DNA of 64,000 bases, taken from NCBI RefSeq assembly GCF_034274695.1, contig NZ_CP128362.1, forward strand, positions 8,000,501 to 8,064,500, written 5' to 3'. The stretch comes from Chitinophaga sp. LS1 (GTDB lineage Bacteria > Bacteroidota > Bacteroidia > Chitinophagales > Chitinophagaceae). Below, piece by piece: positions 51,727 through 60,676 of the stretch. A program made the position numbers and the translations under genes. Every line of letters starts with the position of its first letter. Within the stretch, counting starts at the first letter, position 1. The notes beneath the pieces were generated by a model. That model worked only from the letters and a program-made list of their open reading frames with translations. It ran no database searches and was not told the origin of the DNA.

Positions 51727-53925
51727 TTAATATCTAAGCGTGACACCTGCGCCAAAACCCATGTCGCTATCGTAGTGAGTAGATAAAGCCAAGTAATTTG
51801 TCCAGATATACCGGAAGCCGGCCATGTATTCGCGATCTGTGTTTGCCATGAACTGGAAGCGTAGCCGGCGGGTGATAGGAATATCTTCGCGGCTTAGTTG
51901 CAGTCTGAGTTTGCCATCGGTATCGATGGAGGCATCGGCAGTAATCAGCATGGGTAGCGTATATTCGAGACCTGCATGCAGTACACCGCGTTTATTGCGG
52001 GTATTGGTCTGGCCGAATAAGTTTTTTTCTGGTTGTTTTTCACGGCGGTAGCGGAAATCCCAGCCGATATAGGGGAATAACCATTGCATGCGGCCGAGGT
52101 AGCGGCCAAAATGGCTTTCTGTTTCATAGCCGTTTTCTGCGTTGAGGCCGACTCTCCATTCTGTTTGTAAACGGTAGCGGGTATTGGCAAATTGTATGGT
52201 ACCATCGCTGCCATTGCTTTCTAATCCGACTTCTGCCATCGTATGAATTTGCCTGTCATCAGCTTCTATTTTCCGGTATGACTTTTCAGGATTTGGGAGT
52301 TCAGGATTGACAGGTGAATTTTCGTAACTGAACACACGGCCCATGCCGCTCATCATATGGTATAAGATGTGGCAATGGAAGAACCAGTCACCGCTTTCTG
52401 TGGCGGCAAATTCGATGGTATCTCTTTCCATTGGCATAATATCAAGGGTGTGCTTTAGGGGCGAGTAATCGCCCTGACCATTCAGTACACGGAAGAAATG
52501 ACCGTGTAGGTGCATGGGGTGGCGCATCATGGTATTGTTGTATAAAATGATGCGGACGTTTTCTCCTTTTTTAATGAGGATCTTATCTGATTCGGAAACG
52601 GTTTTGTTATTGATTGTCCATACGTAACGGTTCATGTTGCCGGTGAGGTCGAAATGGAGTTCTTTTATGGGACCGGCGGGCAGGGTTGTTTTTTCGGTAG
52701 CACGGAGCATGCTGTAATTGAGGGTGACAAGGTCATCGTTATTGCTCATATTACCCATGTCGCTCTTATTCTTGTCCATATGCATATTCATATCCGAATG
52801 CATGTGGTCCATATTGCCAGCAGGCTTCTTTTTGCGATCCAGTTCAGGATACATCACTGTATTCATATCCATCTGCTGTGATGACATATTCATCCCCATA
52901 TCATCCATATCTCCATTCATCTTCATCATGCCATTCATCATCTTCATCCCTTCAAAATATCTTAATCGGGGCAAACGATCTGCTGGCATGGCCATCCCAC
53001 TTCCTAACAGCACAGAAGTACTATTCGTTCTATCTTCTGAAGTAGCGAGAAATTCATACTGCATATCTTCAGGAATCGTTACTACCACATCATATGTTTC
53101 TGCTACACCTACAATTAAGCGATCTACTTCCACAGGTGCTACATCCTTTCCATCATTTGCTACTACGGTAATCTTTCCGCCTGAATAAGTGAGCCAGAAA
53201 TAAGTAGAAGAACTCCCATTCACCACACGCAATTTCACTTTATCTCCCCCTTTGTATTGTAGCAATGTATCTGTGATCTTTCCATTCGTCATGAAATGAT
53301 TATAATATACATCGCTCACATCCATTGCCAGCATGCGTTTCCATTCATTCGTTACTTTGGTACCGAATTTACCGGCTTTGATCGCCTCTCCATAACTTTG
53401 CACACTATTCTTTTTTACAGAGAACCAGTCTGACGCATTATGCAAATATCTGTCTACCGTATGTGGATTCATGTGGGTATAATCACTCAGCAGCATGGTA
53501 TATTCATTCTGTGGCTGTTCCTTCCTTTTATGAATTACAATTGCGCCATACAGTCCACTCTGCTCCTGGAGCATGGTATGTGAATGATACCAGTAAGTAC
53601 CATTTTGAATAACAGGAAATTTATATTCATGGGTTTCTCCTGCTTTGATAGGCGCCGTGGTGAGATAGGATACACCATCGTATCTATTGGGCAAAAGAAT
53701 ACCATGCCAGTGAACAGACGTTTCCATCCCCATCTGGTTGTGTACGTAGATCAGTGCGGTATCACCTTCTGTAAATTCCAATACAGGGCCGGGGCTTCCA
53801 CCATTAATGGTCATTTCATGGTGCATGTGACCATGGGCAATATACAGGTCATATCGCACAGTTCGCTGTGCAAAGGCTGCTGTATAACACAGCGACAGTA
53901 AAAGTATAGATAATAGATTCCTCAC
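51727..53925 (-). CDS. Multicopper oxidase fused to a C-terminal barrel-like domain (CopA-type)
   Basis: A 732-residue exported enzyme (signal peptide 1-19). Cupredoxin copper ligands are all present: His72-x-His74 in VHWHG, His114-x-His116 in YWYHSHTM, HPMHLHGHFF and WFFHCHILYHMMSGM. A Met-rich insert (about 330-415, with MKMMNGMMKMNGDM and MDHMHSDMNMHM) is typical of copper-resistance oxidases. After about residue 560 an unusual extension (to 732) reads as alternating strands, IGWDFRYRR, HAGLEYTLP, FMAGFRYIW-like and ending GFGAGVTLRY, similar in style to CopB/PcoB barrels. Role: oxidation or sequestration of Cu(I) outside the cytoplasm. Confidence 0.9.
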   Translation of the reverse strand: MRNLLSILLLSLCYTAAFAQRTVRYDLYIAHGHMHHEMTINGGSPGPVLEFTEGDTALIYVHNQMGMETSVHWHGILLPNRYDGVSYLTTAPIKAGETHEYKFPVIQNGTYWYHSHTMLQEQSGLYGAIVIHKRKEQPQNEYTMLLSDYTHMNPHTVDRYLHNASDWFSVKKNSVQSYGEAIKAGKFGTKVTNEWKRMLAMDVSDVYYNHFMTNGKITDTLLQYKGGDKVKLRVVNGSSSTYFWLTYSGGKITVVANDGKDVAPVEVDRLIVGVAETYDVVVTIPEDMQYEFLATSEDRTNSTSVLLGSGMAMPADRLPRLRYFEGMKMMNGMMKMNGDMDDMGMNMSSQQMDMNTVMYPELDRKKKPAGNMDHMHSDMNMHMDKNKSDMGNMSNNDDLVTLNYSMLRATEKTTLPAGPIKELHFDLTGNMNRYVWTINNKTVSESDKILIKKGENVRIILYNNTMMRHPMHLHGHFFRVLNGQGDYSPLKHTLDIMPMERDTIEFAATESGDWFFHCHILYHMMSGMGRVFSYENSPVNPELPNPEKSYRKIEADDRQIHTMAEVGLESNGSDGTIQFANTRYRLQTEWRVGLNAENGYETESHFGRYLGRMQWLFPYIGWDFRYRREKQPEKNLFGQTNTRNKRGVLHAGLEYTLPMLITADASIDTDGKLRLQLSREDIPITRRLRFQFMANTDREYMAGFRYIWTNYLALSTHYDSDMGFGAGVTLRY

Positions 53926-53981
53926 CTGATAAAGATAAACCAGGAACAGGTATAGAATTTCAGGGGAGTTGTATAAAATTA

Positions 53982-54296
53982 TTAGTTCTTACTGAAGGGT
54001 ATCCTGATAAAGTGAGATTCCCATTGTTCAATGTCATGCTTATACATCTCTTCCACCTTAAAGTGTGGGCTGGTTGGAGACTGTTCCGGAGCAGGCGCCA
54101 CACGGCAGTGATGCTTATATTCCAGTATGATCCCTGTCGAGACTATACTCTTTTGTATCACTTTAGGTGTGGGCACCTGAGGTTCCGAAACTATAAAAGG
54201 CCCCCCTTTCTTTCTTTTTCTAAATAACACCATCGAAACAGCGATGGCTACAACCGGCAGAAGGAATAATAGTTCCTTCGTCAAGTTACTTTCCAT
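53982..54296 (-). CDS. Small membrane-anchored protein of unknown function
   Basis: A 104-residue protein with one membrane segment (8-25, LLFLLPVVAIAVSMVLF), a basic stop-transfer KRKKGG and a soluble tail with His/Cys (KHHCRVAP). It follows the REC-domain gene by 8 bp and so belongs to the LytS-kinase operon. No family recognised. Confidence 0.7.
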   Translation of the reverse strand: MESNLTKELLFLLPVVAIAVSMVLFRKRKKGGPFIVSEPQVPTPKVIQKSIVSTGIILEYKHHCRVAPAPEQSPTSPHFKVEEMYKHDIEQWESHFIRIPFSKN

Positions 54297-54304
54297 AAAA
54301 AAAA

Positions 54305-54685
54305 CTAAAGTATCCCTGTTTGCTGCAAAATAGCTACCTGCATGGCGGCCTTGTCTACGGCCTGCAGGAAACGGTCATACTGAAATGGTTTTAAGAGAAA
54401 ATCGGCTGCCCTGGCATTGAATCCTTCGATCGCATATTCGCTGTAAGCAGTTGTAAACACAACTACCATTTTGCGGGGTAATGATTTATAAAAGTCCATT
54501 CCTGATACGTTTGGCATTCGGATATCAATGAACAATACGTCTATCAAATGCTCTTCCAGATATTCTAATGCTACTGCCGTGCTGGTAAATACTTGTTCCA
54601 GGCTTATAAGATCTGTTTTATTACAATATGTTTTGATAACCTGCAGTGCAGGTGGTTCATCGTCTATCGCTATTGCTTTCATCAT
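54305..54685 (-). CDS. Response regulator with receiver domain only
   Basis: A 126-residue receiver domain: acidic pair in AIDDEPPAL, phosphoacceptor Asp in VLFIDIRMPNVSGMDF, Thr in VVFTTAYSEYAIEG and Lys in FLLKPFQYDRF. LytTR-type regulators paired with LytS kinases normally continue with a DNA-binding LytTR domain to about 240 residues; here the protein ends with TGIL directly after the receiver, and the next gene carries no LytTR domain. It overlaps the kinase gene by 4 bp (ATGA). Confidence 0.9.
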   Translation of the reverse strand: MMKAIAIDDEPPALQVIKTYCNKTDLISLEQVFTSTAVALEYLEEHLIDVLFIDIRMPNVSGMDFYKSLPRKMVVVFTTAYSEYAIEGFNARAADFLLKPFQYDRFLQAVDKAAMQVAILQQTGIL

Positions 54686-55722
54686 GCCAGATCCATTGAA
54701 AGTTGTACAGAAAATTCCTCTTCATTCTCTGTTATATTTAACTGATGTCGGGAGGGGTATAGTAATTGTAACCTTTTGATGGTGTTCTCCATTCCTATCC
54801 CCTCCCCGTCTACCTGTCTTTTGCTCACTTTTCTATTGGTCACATGAAGGACCAGTTGTTGTGCTGATAACTGAATAATGATATTTATATCTGATGGGGC
54901 ATCCGGATTTACACCATGCTTAAATGCATTTTCTATGAAGGAAATCAGGATGAGCGGTGCTATCTGCAAATCATTTGTACCTACCTGTACCTGGCTATGA
55001 ATAGGTGCTGTATTTCCCAGTCTGGCCTGTTGTAGTGAGATATAACTGGTAATATACTTGATCTCACGTTCCAGTGGTACCTTGTGTTGGTTGGCATCTC
55101 TGAGCACATAGCGCATCAGTTCAGATAACTCTATAATTGCATCCGGTGCGGCATCGTCCTTGATCAATACCAGAGAATAAATACTATTCAGGGTATTGAA
55201 TAAAAAATGCGGGCTGATCTGTCCTTTCAGATGCATGAGCTCATCATTGTACCGGGCCGTCTCTGCCAGAAACCAGCGGTTTCTGATACGCAGTAATACT
55301 GATGTAAGTATGACGATAGCGAAGAGGAATATATGATGCCTGATCTGCTCAGGAAAACTTCCTCCGTTCGGCATAGGTCCCATCCCATGTGCATCCGGCA
55401 TTGGCATCGGTGGTACAGGCGCAGGCTGCCAGGGTATATGTCCCGTAAGCAGGGAAGGCAGTACACAAATCATAATGAATGCCAACACAATACCTGTCAA
55501 ATATAATGCATACCTCCGCTTAAAATATATGACGGGGATCAGCCAGTAATAATTGAGATAAAATACAAGCAGCATGAGTGCATTGCCGATCAGGTCCCTG
55601 ATATCAGGACGGGAAAAGTATCCCGTTTCCTCAGGCGGCCTGGGAGAAAGCAACAGGGGTACGAACAAAAATGCCATACTCCCAAATATGTGGTACCATA
55701 TGTACTTGCGGTCCCTGGCCAT
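54682..55722 (-). CDS. LytS/YehU-type sensor histidine kinase
   Basis: A 346-residue kinase with four hydrophobic segments (about 10-150) and a His_kinase domain: phosphoacceptor His in LKGQISPHFLFNTLNSIYSL, then REIKYITSYISLQQARLG, and an ATPase domain with LILISFIENAFKHGV (N box) and GEGIGMENTIKRLQLLY. It passes phosphate to the receiver protein encoded next. The ligand is unknown. Confidence 0.93.
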   Translation of the reverse strand: MARDRKYIWYHIFGSMAFLFVPLLLSPRPPEETGYFSRPDIRDLIGNALMLLVFYLNYYWLIPVIYFKRRYALYLTGIVLAFIMICVLPSLLTGHIPWQPAPVPPMPMPDAHGMGPMPNGGSFPEQIRHHIFLFAIVILTSVLLRIRNRWFLAETARYNDELMHLKGQISPHFLFNTLNSIYSLVLIKDDAAPDAIIELSELMRYVLRDANQHKVPLEREIKYITSYISLQQARLGNTAPIHSQVQVGTNDLQIAPLILISFIENAFKHGVNPDAPSDINIIIQLSAQQLVLHVTNRKVSKRQVDGEGIGMENTIKRLQLLYPSRHQLNITENEEEFSVQLSMDLA

Positions 55723-56317
55723 GAATGCTGATACTTTTTAATTTATCCCTCCCGGTAAATACCTTCCCCCCGGAAGGCAGTTATGGATACTATGCAATTT
55801 GCCAATTTTACAGATTCCCAAATGAGGAATGAGGTAAAATGGCATTTTTTGTAGGTATAAAGTTGAATTTACCGTATTTCTACGCATGAAGTTCCGGAGA
55901 AATACTGGCTCTATATTCATAGTATGGATGTAACTTACGTGGAAACTAATCGAACATGGAAAAAAATTAAAGCAAAGGATTTGTTTGAATTTCAAGATTT
56001 AGTTTTAATTTCACGACATCATTTACCTTTTTACCCCAAAAACGATAGATAGCATATTGACAAACCTAAAAGGTAAATGAATCACAGCATCCATTTTTTG
56101 AAAGAACCTGGTAATTTTCAACTGACTTATTTATTTACCCCAAAACACAACTATTCAGTAATGAATTATCACTGATTTTTCATAGAACTGTAGCGCGTCT
56201 GTGAACAGAGAGTTCCCCACTATAAAGGGAATCACGCATCTATTACTGTACTTTACGCATATCATCCTGCATGATATAGTGTCTGGTTATTCCATGTCGT
56301 TAATTAATCAATTAACA
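55723..56317. promoter_or_regulatory. Intergenic control region of the kinase and eCIS operons
   Basis: A 595-bp divergent gap with no convincing gene. It holds an inverted repeat CATTTACCTTTT (56020-56031) with AAAAGGTAAATG (56068-56079), 36 nt apart, and a direct repeat TTTACCCCAAAA at about 56030-56042 and 56134-56145. These may be operators for the eCIS operon starting at 56318. No clear TAnnTTTG element was found. Confidence 0.45.
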
Positions 56318-56908
56318 ATGATTGATCGTGCACTTTTGTTGTTGAAAGAAGAGCTGGAATCTTATCTGAGCATTACTGATGCTGCAGCGACTGTTGTTAT
56401 TGACAACATCGGTCTTTTTGAAACAGCTGCCGGTACACAACTACCGGACAACATCGTACTTACCCTTGTCAACCTTGAGGAAGAAAGTACGCTAAAGAAT
56501 AATACACCTCTGAAGAAAGGCAGCAGTAGTGCTATATACCAGAATCCACCGGTGTTCCTGAACCTGTATGTACTGTTTGTATGTAACTACGGTGGTAGCA
56601 AATACGTAGATGCATTGAAGCGATTGAGCTACGTGATCCAGTTTGTACAGGGGAAAAGTTCTTTTCACTATGCTTCCGATACCGGCAGTTTGCCACCCGG
56701 CGAAGATGTCCTGGATATGAAGTTTACCCTGGAGCTTTATACCCTGACCTTCGAACAGATCAACCATCTATGGGGATCTCTGGGTGGCAGACAAATGCCA
56801 TTCGCTATGTATAAACTCCGCCTCATTGCACTCACGTCGAACAACAGACTGAGAGAAGTACCACTCATTGAAGAAATAGAAAATAATAACGCCCCCATAA
56901 ACAGGTGA
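56318..56908 (+). CDS. DUF4255 protein, eCIS cap/tail terminator (Afp16/Pvc16-like)
   Basis: A 196-residue protein from the ATG at 56318 (MIDRALLLLKEELESYL, the usual DUF4255 start); ATGs at 56294 and 56201 are alternatives. Further hallmarks: DNIVLTLVNLEEESTLKN, PPVFLNLYVLFVCNYGGSKYVDALKRLSYVIQF (cores LNLYVLFVCNY, YVDALKRLSYVIQ) and a final MYKLRLIAL. In Afp and PVC particles the homologue caps the tail end opposite the baseplate. First gene of the eCIS operon. Confidence 0.88.
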   Translation: MIDRALLLLKEELESYLSITDAAATVVIDNIGLFETAAGTQLPDNIVLTLVNLEEESTLKNNTPLKKGSSSAIYQNPPVFLNLYVLFVCNYGGSKYVDALKRLSYVIQFVQGKSSFHYASDTGSLPPGEDVLDMKFTLELYTLTFEQINHLWGSLGGRQMPFAMYKLRLIALTSNNRLREVPLIEEIENNNAPINR

Positions 56909-56915
56909 TCTAACC

Positions 56916-58193
56916 ATGCAAACTATATATAAGATATTGTTTGAGGTAAAGGTGCTGCATGAATTCTATCTCACCAATCCAAAAGGTGATTCCATATTTG
57001 ATCTGGACAACCAGGCAGACCGCCTGGTATTCCTCATTGACAGGAGGGATAAAGATGCTCCGGCTGTCAATAGCGATATCAGCTTTGAAGTGCCATCTGC
57101 ACTGAATCAGCTGTTCAGAGATCATCATCTGCGCCTGCTCCCCTCTTACTCCGGTTGTAAAGTTGGTATTGAAGTCACTGCCTCTTTTCTGCCGGACGGC
57201 ACGCGGGTATATACACCCAAAATACCGCTGCCAGCGGATTTGCCGGTCACAATACTCCTCAGGGTGAAAAATCCCGGCTTTCATACCATTACCAATTCAC
57301 GTATTGTTAATCCTGTGCCAGCCACCTATTACTTTAGTAATGATAGTGTGCTCAGTGCGCTTAATTTTCCTGCGCTTAGCAGCCGCATTGCAGACTTTAC
57401 TGCGGGGTATGCATATGAACAGGGAGAACTCGCGACGATCGCCCCCAACAGCGTTAAGGCATATTATATTGATAATAATGCAGACAAGTGGTTGCCATTG
57501 CATGGCAATGATTACGTGAATGAGGGTGATCGTTGTTTGCTGCCACTGAGATTTAATTTTACTTTTCCTGCTGGTGCAAATGTGACACAGGCCACCTTCA
57601 CACTCAAAGATAGCGGAGGAAATGTGGTGAATACTTTTGTTGCTCAAAATGCGGGTGGTTTACAAAAAGTAGCACTCAACTACAGCGATCTTTCCCTGGT
57701 TAACTATATTAAATATTCGCTTGAAGTAGCAGGTGACAATAGCTTTGCCTGGCAACATGCTGTGATCTTTTCCGATACAAACAGCTGGGCGACCCTACAA
57801 TTCAAACCACGTGTAACGAATGCGGCGTTCAATCTGCTGGATGATCAGGGTTACCTCATCACCCGCAAACCACCGGTGGGCAATATTAACGACCCACCCG
57901 TGTTCGAGCTGAGGATTCCCAGCAGGTTGACCTACTGGCGTTATGTGCATGCAAACAGGTTACCATTTGATCAGACCAATTACCCCGATGAATTATTGAA
58001 TTACCAGAACGGATCACTCATCAGCAAAAGCCCCAGGAATTCCACTTATCAATCCACTTATTTTCAGAAACCGGACAATTCATTTTTCTTCCTGCCAAAC
58101 CCGGAAGACTATGGCATGATTCGTAGTGAAAATAAACAGCTATTCACAGAGATTATGCTACCCACTTCAAAACTCTTTCCGGTAGCACCTTAA
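56916..58193 (+). CDS. Unrecognised large eCIS-operon protein
   Basis: A 425-residue protein with no signal peptide or membrane segment. The N-terminal part (MQTIYKILFEVKVLHEFYLT, split) and the middle (FNFTFPAGANVTQATFTLKDSG, then VAGDNSFAWQHAVIFSD) are beta-rich, resembling tandem Ig-like or sandwich domains; the C-terminus FTEIMLPTSKLFPVAP is short. It sits 7 bp after the cap gene and 35 bp before the sheath gene, so it is probably a structural or cap-adaptor part of the particle. I know of no defined function. Confidence 0.6.
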   Translation: MQTIYKILFEVKVLHEFYLTNPKGDSIFDLDNQADRLVFLIDRRDKDAPAVNSDISFEVPSALNQLFRDHHLRLLPSYSGCKVGIEVTASFLPDGTRVYTPKIPLPADLPVTILLRVKNPGFHTITNSRIVNPVPATYYFSNDSVLSALNFPALSSRIADFTAGYAYEQGELATIAPNSVKAYYIDNNADKWLPLHGNDYVNEGDRCLLPLRFNFTFPAGANVTQATFTLKDSGGNVVNTFVAQNAGGLQKVALNYSDLSLVNYIKYSLEVAGDNSFAWQHAVIFSDTNSWATLQFKPRVTNAAFNLLDDQGYLITRKPPVGNINDPPVFELRIPSRLTYWRYVHANRLPFDQTNYPDELLNYQNGSLISKSPRNSTYQSTYFQKPDNSFFFLPNPEDYGMIRSENKQLFTEIMLPTSKLFPVAP

Positions 58194-58228
58194 ACCTTCA
58201 ATCTTTAAAATTTTATAAACAAGAACAT

Positions 58229-59635
58229 ATGGCAGAATATAAAACCCCGGGCGTCTACATAGAAGAGATTCCCAAATTGCCCCCTTCCATCGCTTCCGTA
58301 GAAACAGCTATTCCTGCCTTTATCGGCTATACGGAAAAGGCCCAGTGGAAAGTGGCCGGCGACCTCACAAACAAACCATGGCGCATTGAATCCATGCTGG
58401 AATACGATCTGTATTTCGGCGGCGCCAAACCTGATGCTGGTATTGAAATCACCGTCGATACTACACAGGGCAAAGTAGATATTCAGGGGGCCATCAATGC
58501 AGAACTCAGCTCCAAATACCTGATGTATTATTCCCTGCAAATGTTCTTTATCAATGGTGGCGGACCATGCTATATCACTTCGGTAGGCGGTTATTCCGAT
58601 GGAGATGTGATCCTCGATGCCGATCTGCAGGGTGGTCTTGCTGAAGTAGAAAAAATAGATGAAGTAACCCTCTTACTTTTCCCTGATGCGATCAACATGG
58701 TCAGTGCAGGTAACTACTATGCATTGTATGCCCTTGCTATTGCACAGTGTGTAAAACTGAAAGATCGCTTTACTGTACTGGATGTTTATCCTGATCCTGC
58801 AAATGCCGGCAACTGGCGCCTGGATGTGGATTTCCTGCGCAATACGCTCTCAGGTACAACGGATGATCTGAAGTATGCCGCTGTTTATTTCCCCCGTATT
58901 TATACAAGAACTGATTTCACTTATAACGAAGGTGATGTAAAGATCATCAGCAATGGCGCAGGCGATATCGGAGCTACCCTCACTGAACTCAAATCAAATA
59001 ACAACGCTTACTACAACATGGCCCGCGGCGCTATCAACGATATCCAGATGCTGCTGCCTGCTTCGTCTGCTGTAGTAGGGGTATATGCGACTGTCGATAA
59101 CAACCGCGGTGTGTGGAAAGCACCTGCCAATGTAAATATCGAATACGCAGTTGCTCCTGAAATGCTCATCACGCAGGAAGATCAGGAAAGCCTGAATGTA
59201 GACACTACCGCCGGTAAGTCTATCAATGTGATCCGTTCTTTCCCGGGCAGGGGGCCAGCTATCATCTGGGGTGCACGTACCCTTGCAGGTAATGACAACG
59301 AATGGCGCTACATTCCTGTACGCAGGTTCTTCAACATGGTAGAAGAATCGACCAAGAATGCCGCTCAGCAATTCGTATTCGAGCCCAATGACCGTAACAC
59401 CTGGATCAGGGTACGATCTATGATCGAGAACTACCTCACCCAGCAATGGAAGGCCGGCGCACTGATGGGCACTACCACCCGCGAAGCATTTTATGTAAGG
59501 ATTGGTCTTGGTGAAACCATGACTGAACAAGACATATGGGAAGGCCGTATGATCGTGGAAATTGGATTGGCGGTAGTAAGACCTGCCGAGTTTATCATAC
59601 TCCGGTTCATGCATAAAATGCTGACGGAAGCATAA
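58229..59635 (+). CDS. eCIS tail sheath protein
   Basis: A 468-residue sheath protein with the standard Afp/PVC/T4-like signatures: YKTPGVYIEEIPKLPPSI at the N-terminus, AIPAFIGYTEKA, and the C-terminal sheath domain SFPGRGPAIIWGARTLAGND, then WRYIPVRRFFNMVEESTKNA and the end VRPAEFIILRF. It forms the contractile outer layer. Different in sequence from the DUF2586 sheath at 24650. Only one sheath gene is in the window (Afp has three). Confidence 0.95.
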   Translation: MAEYKTPGVYIEEIPKLPPSIASVETAIPAFIGYTEKAQWKVAGDLTNKPWRIESMLEYDLYFGGAKPDAGIEITVDTTQGKVDIQGAINAELSSKYLMYYSLQMFFINGGGPCYITSVGGYSDGDVILDADLQGGLAEVEKIDEVTLLLFPDAINMVSAGNYYALYALAIAQCVKLKDRFTVLDVYPDPANAGNWRLDVDFLRNTLSGTTDDLKYAAVYFPRIYTRTDFTYNEGDVKIISNGAGDIGATLTELKSNNNAYYNMARGAINDIQMLLPASSAVVGVYATVDNNRGVWKAPANVNIEYAVAPEMLITQEDQESLNVDTTAGKSINVIRSFPGRGPAIIWGARTLAGNDNEWRYIPVRRFFNMVEESTKNAAQQFVFEPNDRNTWIRVRSMIENYLTQQWKAGALMGTTTREAFYVRIGLGETMTEQDIWEGRMIVEIGLAVVRPAEFIILRFMHKMLTEA

Positions 59636-59660
59636 AATTTAACCTTTCAAACGATTTGTT

Positions 59661-60659
59661 ATGGACATACCGCAAAAACAACAATCCACCAATACAGATA
59701 AATGTAAGGACAAGGATAACGCCACCCAGAAGAGCATCAATACCCAAAGAAGTATTGTGTGCAGCAATCTCTATGATACTGCTGCGTCGCTGGGTAAGGC
59801 GGAGAAAAAATATGACGGCGTCAGCGAGCTGCTGAATGAAAAGAAATGTCTCTTTGTAAAAACAGAAGACAACTACCGCCGATATCGCAACCTGGAAATG
59901 ACCACCGCCACTGAGCTGCTCATAACCAATGAATCACTGAAGTCTAACATGGACACCTACAAAAAGTGGAATACCGCTTTGGGGGCTGCCCTGAAAGACA
60001 TTGCGAAGAAAGCAAAAGAAGTAAAAACAAAATTCGCTGACCTGAAAGATGCTGCCGGTAAACTGGACAGCGCTATCAATGACAGTTGCAACTGCTCCCA
60101 GTACAAAGCACTTACCGGCAAGAGCCGTGAGAACTGCAACTGTGGCGAAGGTGGCAAACAGGTGATCGCTGCCTGTGCTCAATCAGAAGAGATCCTGAAT
60201 GATCTGGTGAATATGCCGAAAGCACTGGCATCAGACATTGACACCATCTTCCAGAGTGCCGCTGATGTAGCAGGTATCCAGCTCTTTTCTAATCTCGAAA
60301 CATTAGAGCCACTGGAAAAAACCCTCTCTGATCAATCTAAACTGTTTGAAGCACACATCAGTGGTGTGATGAAAACACGTAAGACAGACCTGGATAAACT
60401 ACAGGATGATGTGGTGAAACAGGTACAGGAAGTGACCAGGGCTATAACCGATCGTCATTATCAACGCAGTATACTGGAAGGCTATTACGATGCGGCAAGA
60501 CATCTGTGCTGCCCTCCTTGCGATTGCGTACAGGTAGGCGAAAGCAACTATTCACCCCGGCTGAAAGGATGTAGTGATGCCATCTGCAACATCTGTGATG
60601 AAGTAAAAGATGCCTTCTGCTGTAAACCTGTCAACCAGGAAGAAGAAGCTAATTGTTAA
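59661..60659 (+). CDS. Cys-rich coiled-coil eCIS-operon protein A
   Basis: A 332-residue, mostly helical protein without signal peptide. It contains 18 Cys, in clusters: DSCNCSQY and ENCNCGEG (about 145-170) and a C-terminal cluster HLCCPPCDC, GCSDAICNICDE, FCCKP (about 275-320). Long helices lie between. It lies between the sheath and tube genes and is followed by a related gene (60677). The spacing of Cys could bind zinc or form disulfides after release of the particle. I recognise no named family; a structural or cargo role is a guess. Confidence 0.6.
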   Translation: MDIPQKQQSTNTDKCKDKDNATQKSINTQRSIVCSNLYDTAASLGKAEKKYDGVSELLNEKKCLFVKTEDNYRRYRNLEMTTATELLITNESLKSNMDTYKKWNTALGAALKDIAKKAKEVKTKFADLKDAAGKLDSAINDSCNCSQYKALTGKSRENCNCGEGGKQVIAACAQSEEILNDLVNMPKALASDIDTIFQSAADVAGIQLFSNLETLEPLEKTLSDQSKLFEAHISGVMKTRKTDLDKLQDDVVKQVQEVTRAITDRHYQRSILEGYYDAARHLCCPPCDCVQVGESNYSPRLKGCSDAICNICDEVKDAFCCKPVNQEEEANC

Positions 60660-60676
60660 ATTCTAAAACCCCGCAA

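Noticed and set aside
55738-55995. 85-codon minus-strand frame upstream of the kinase gene
   Set aside because: Composition (many Phe, Cys, His, Tyr) is that of AT-rich non-coding sequence, and no family pattern or good start context is visible.
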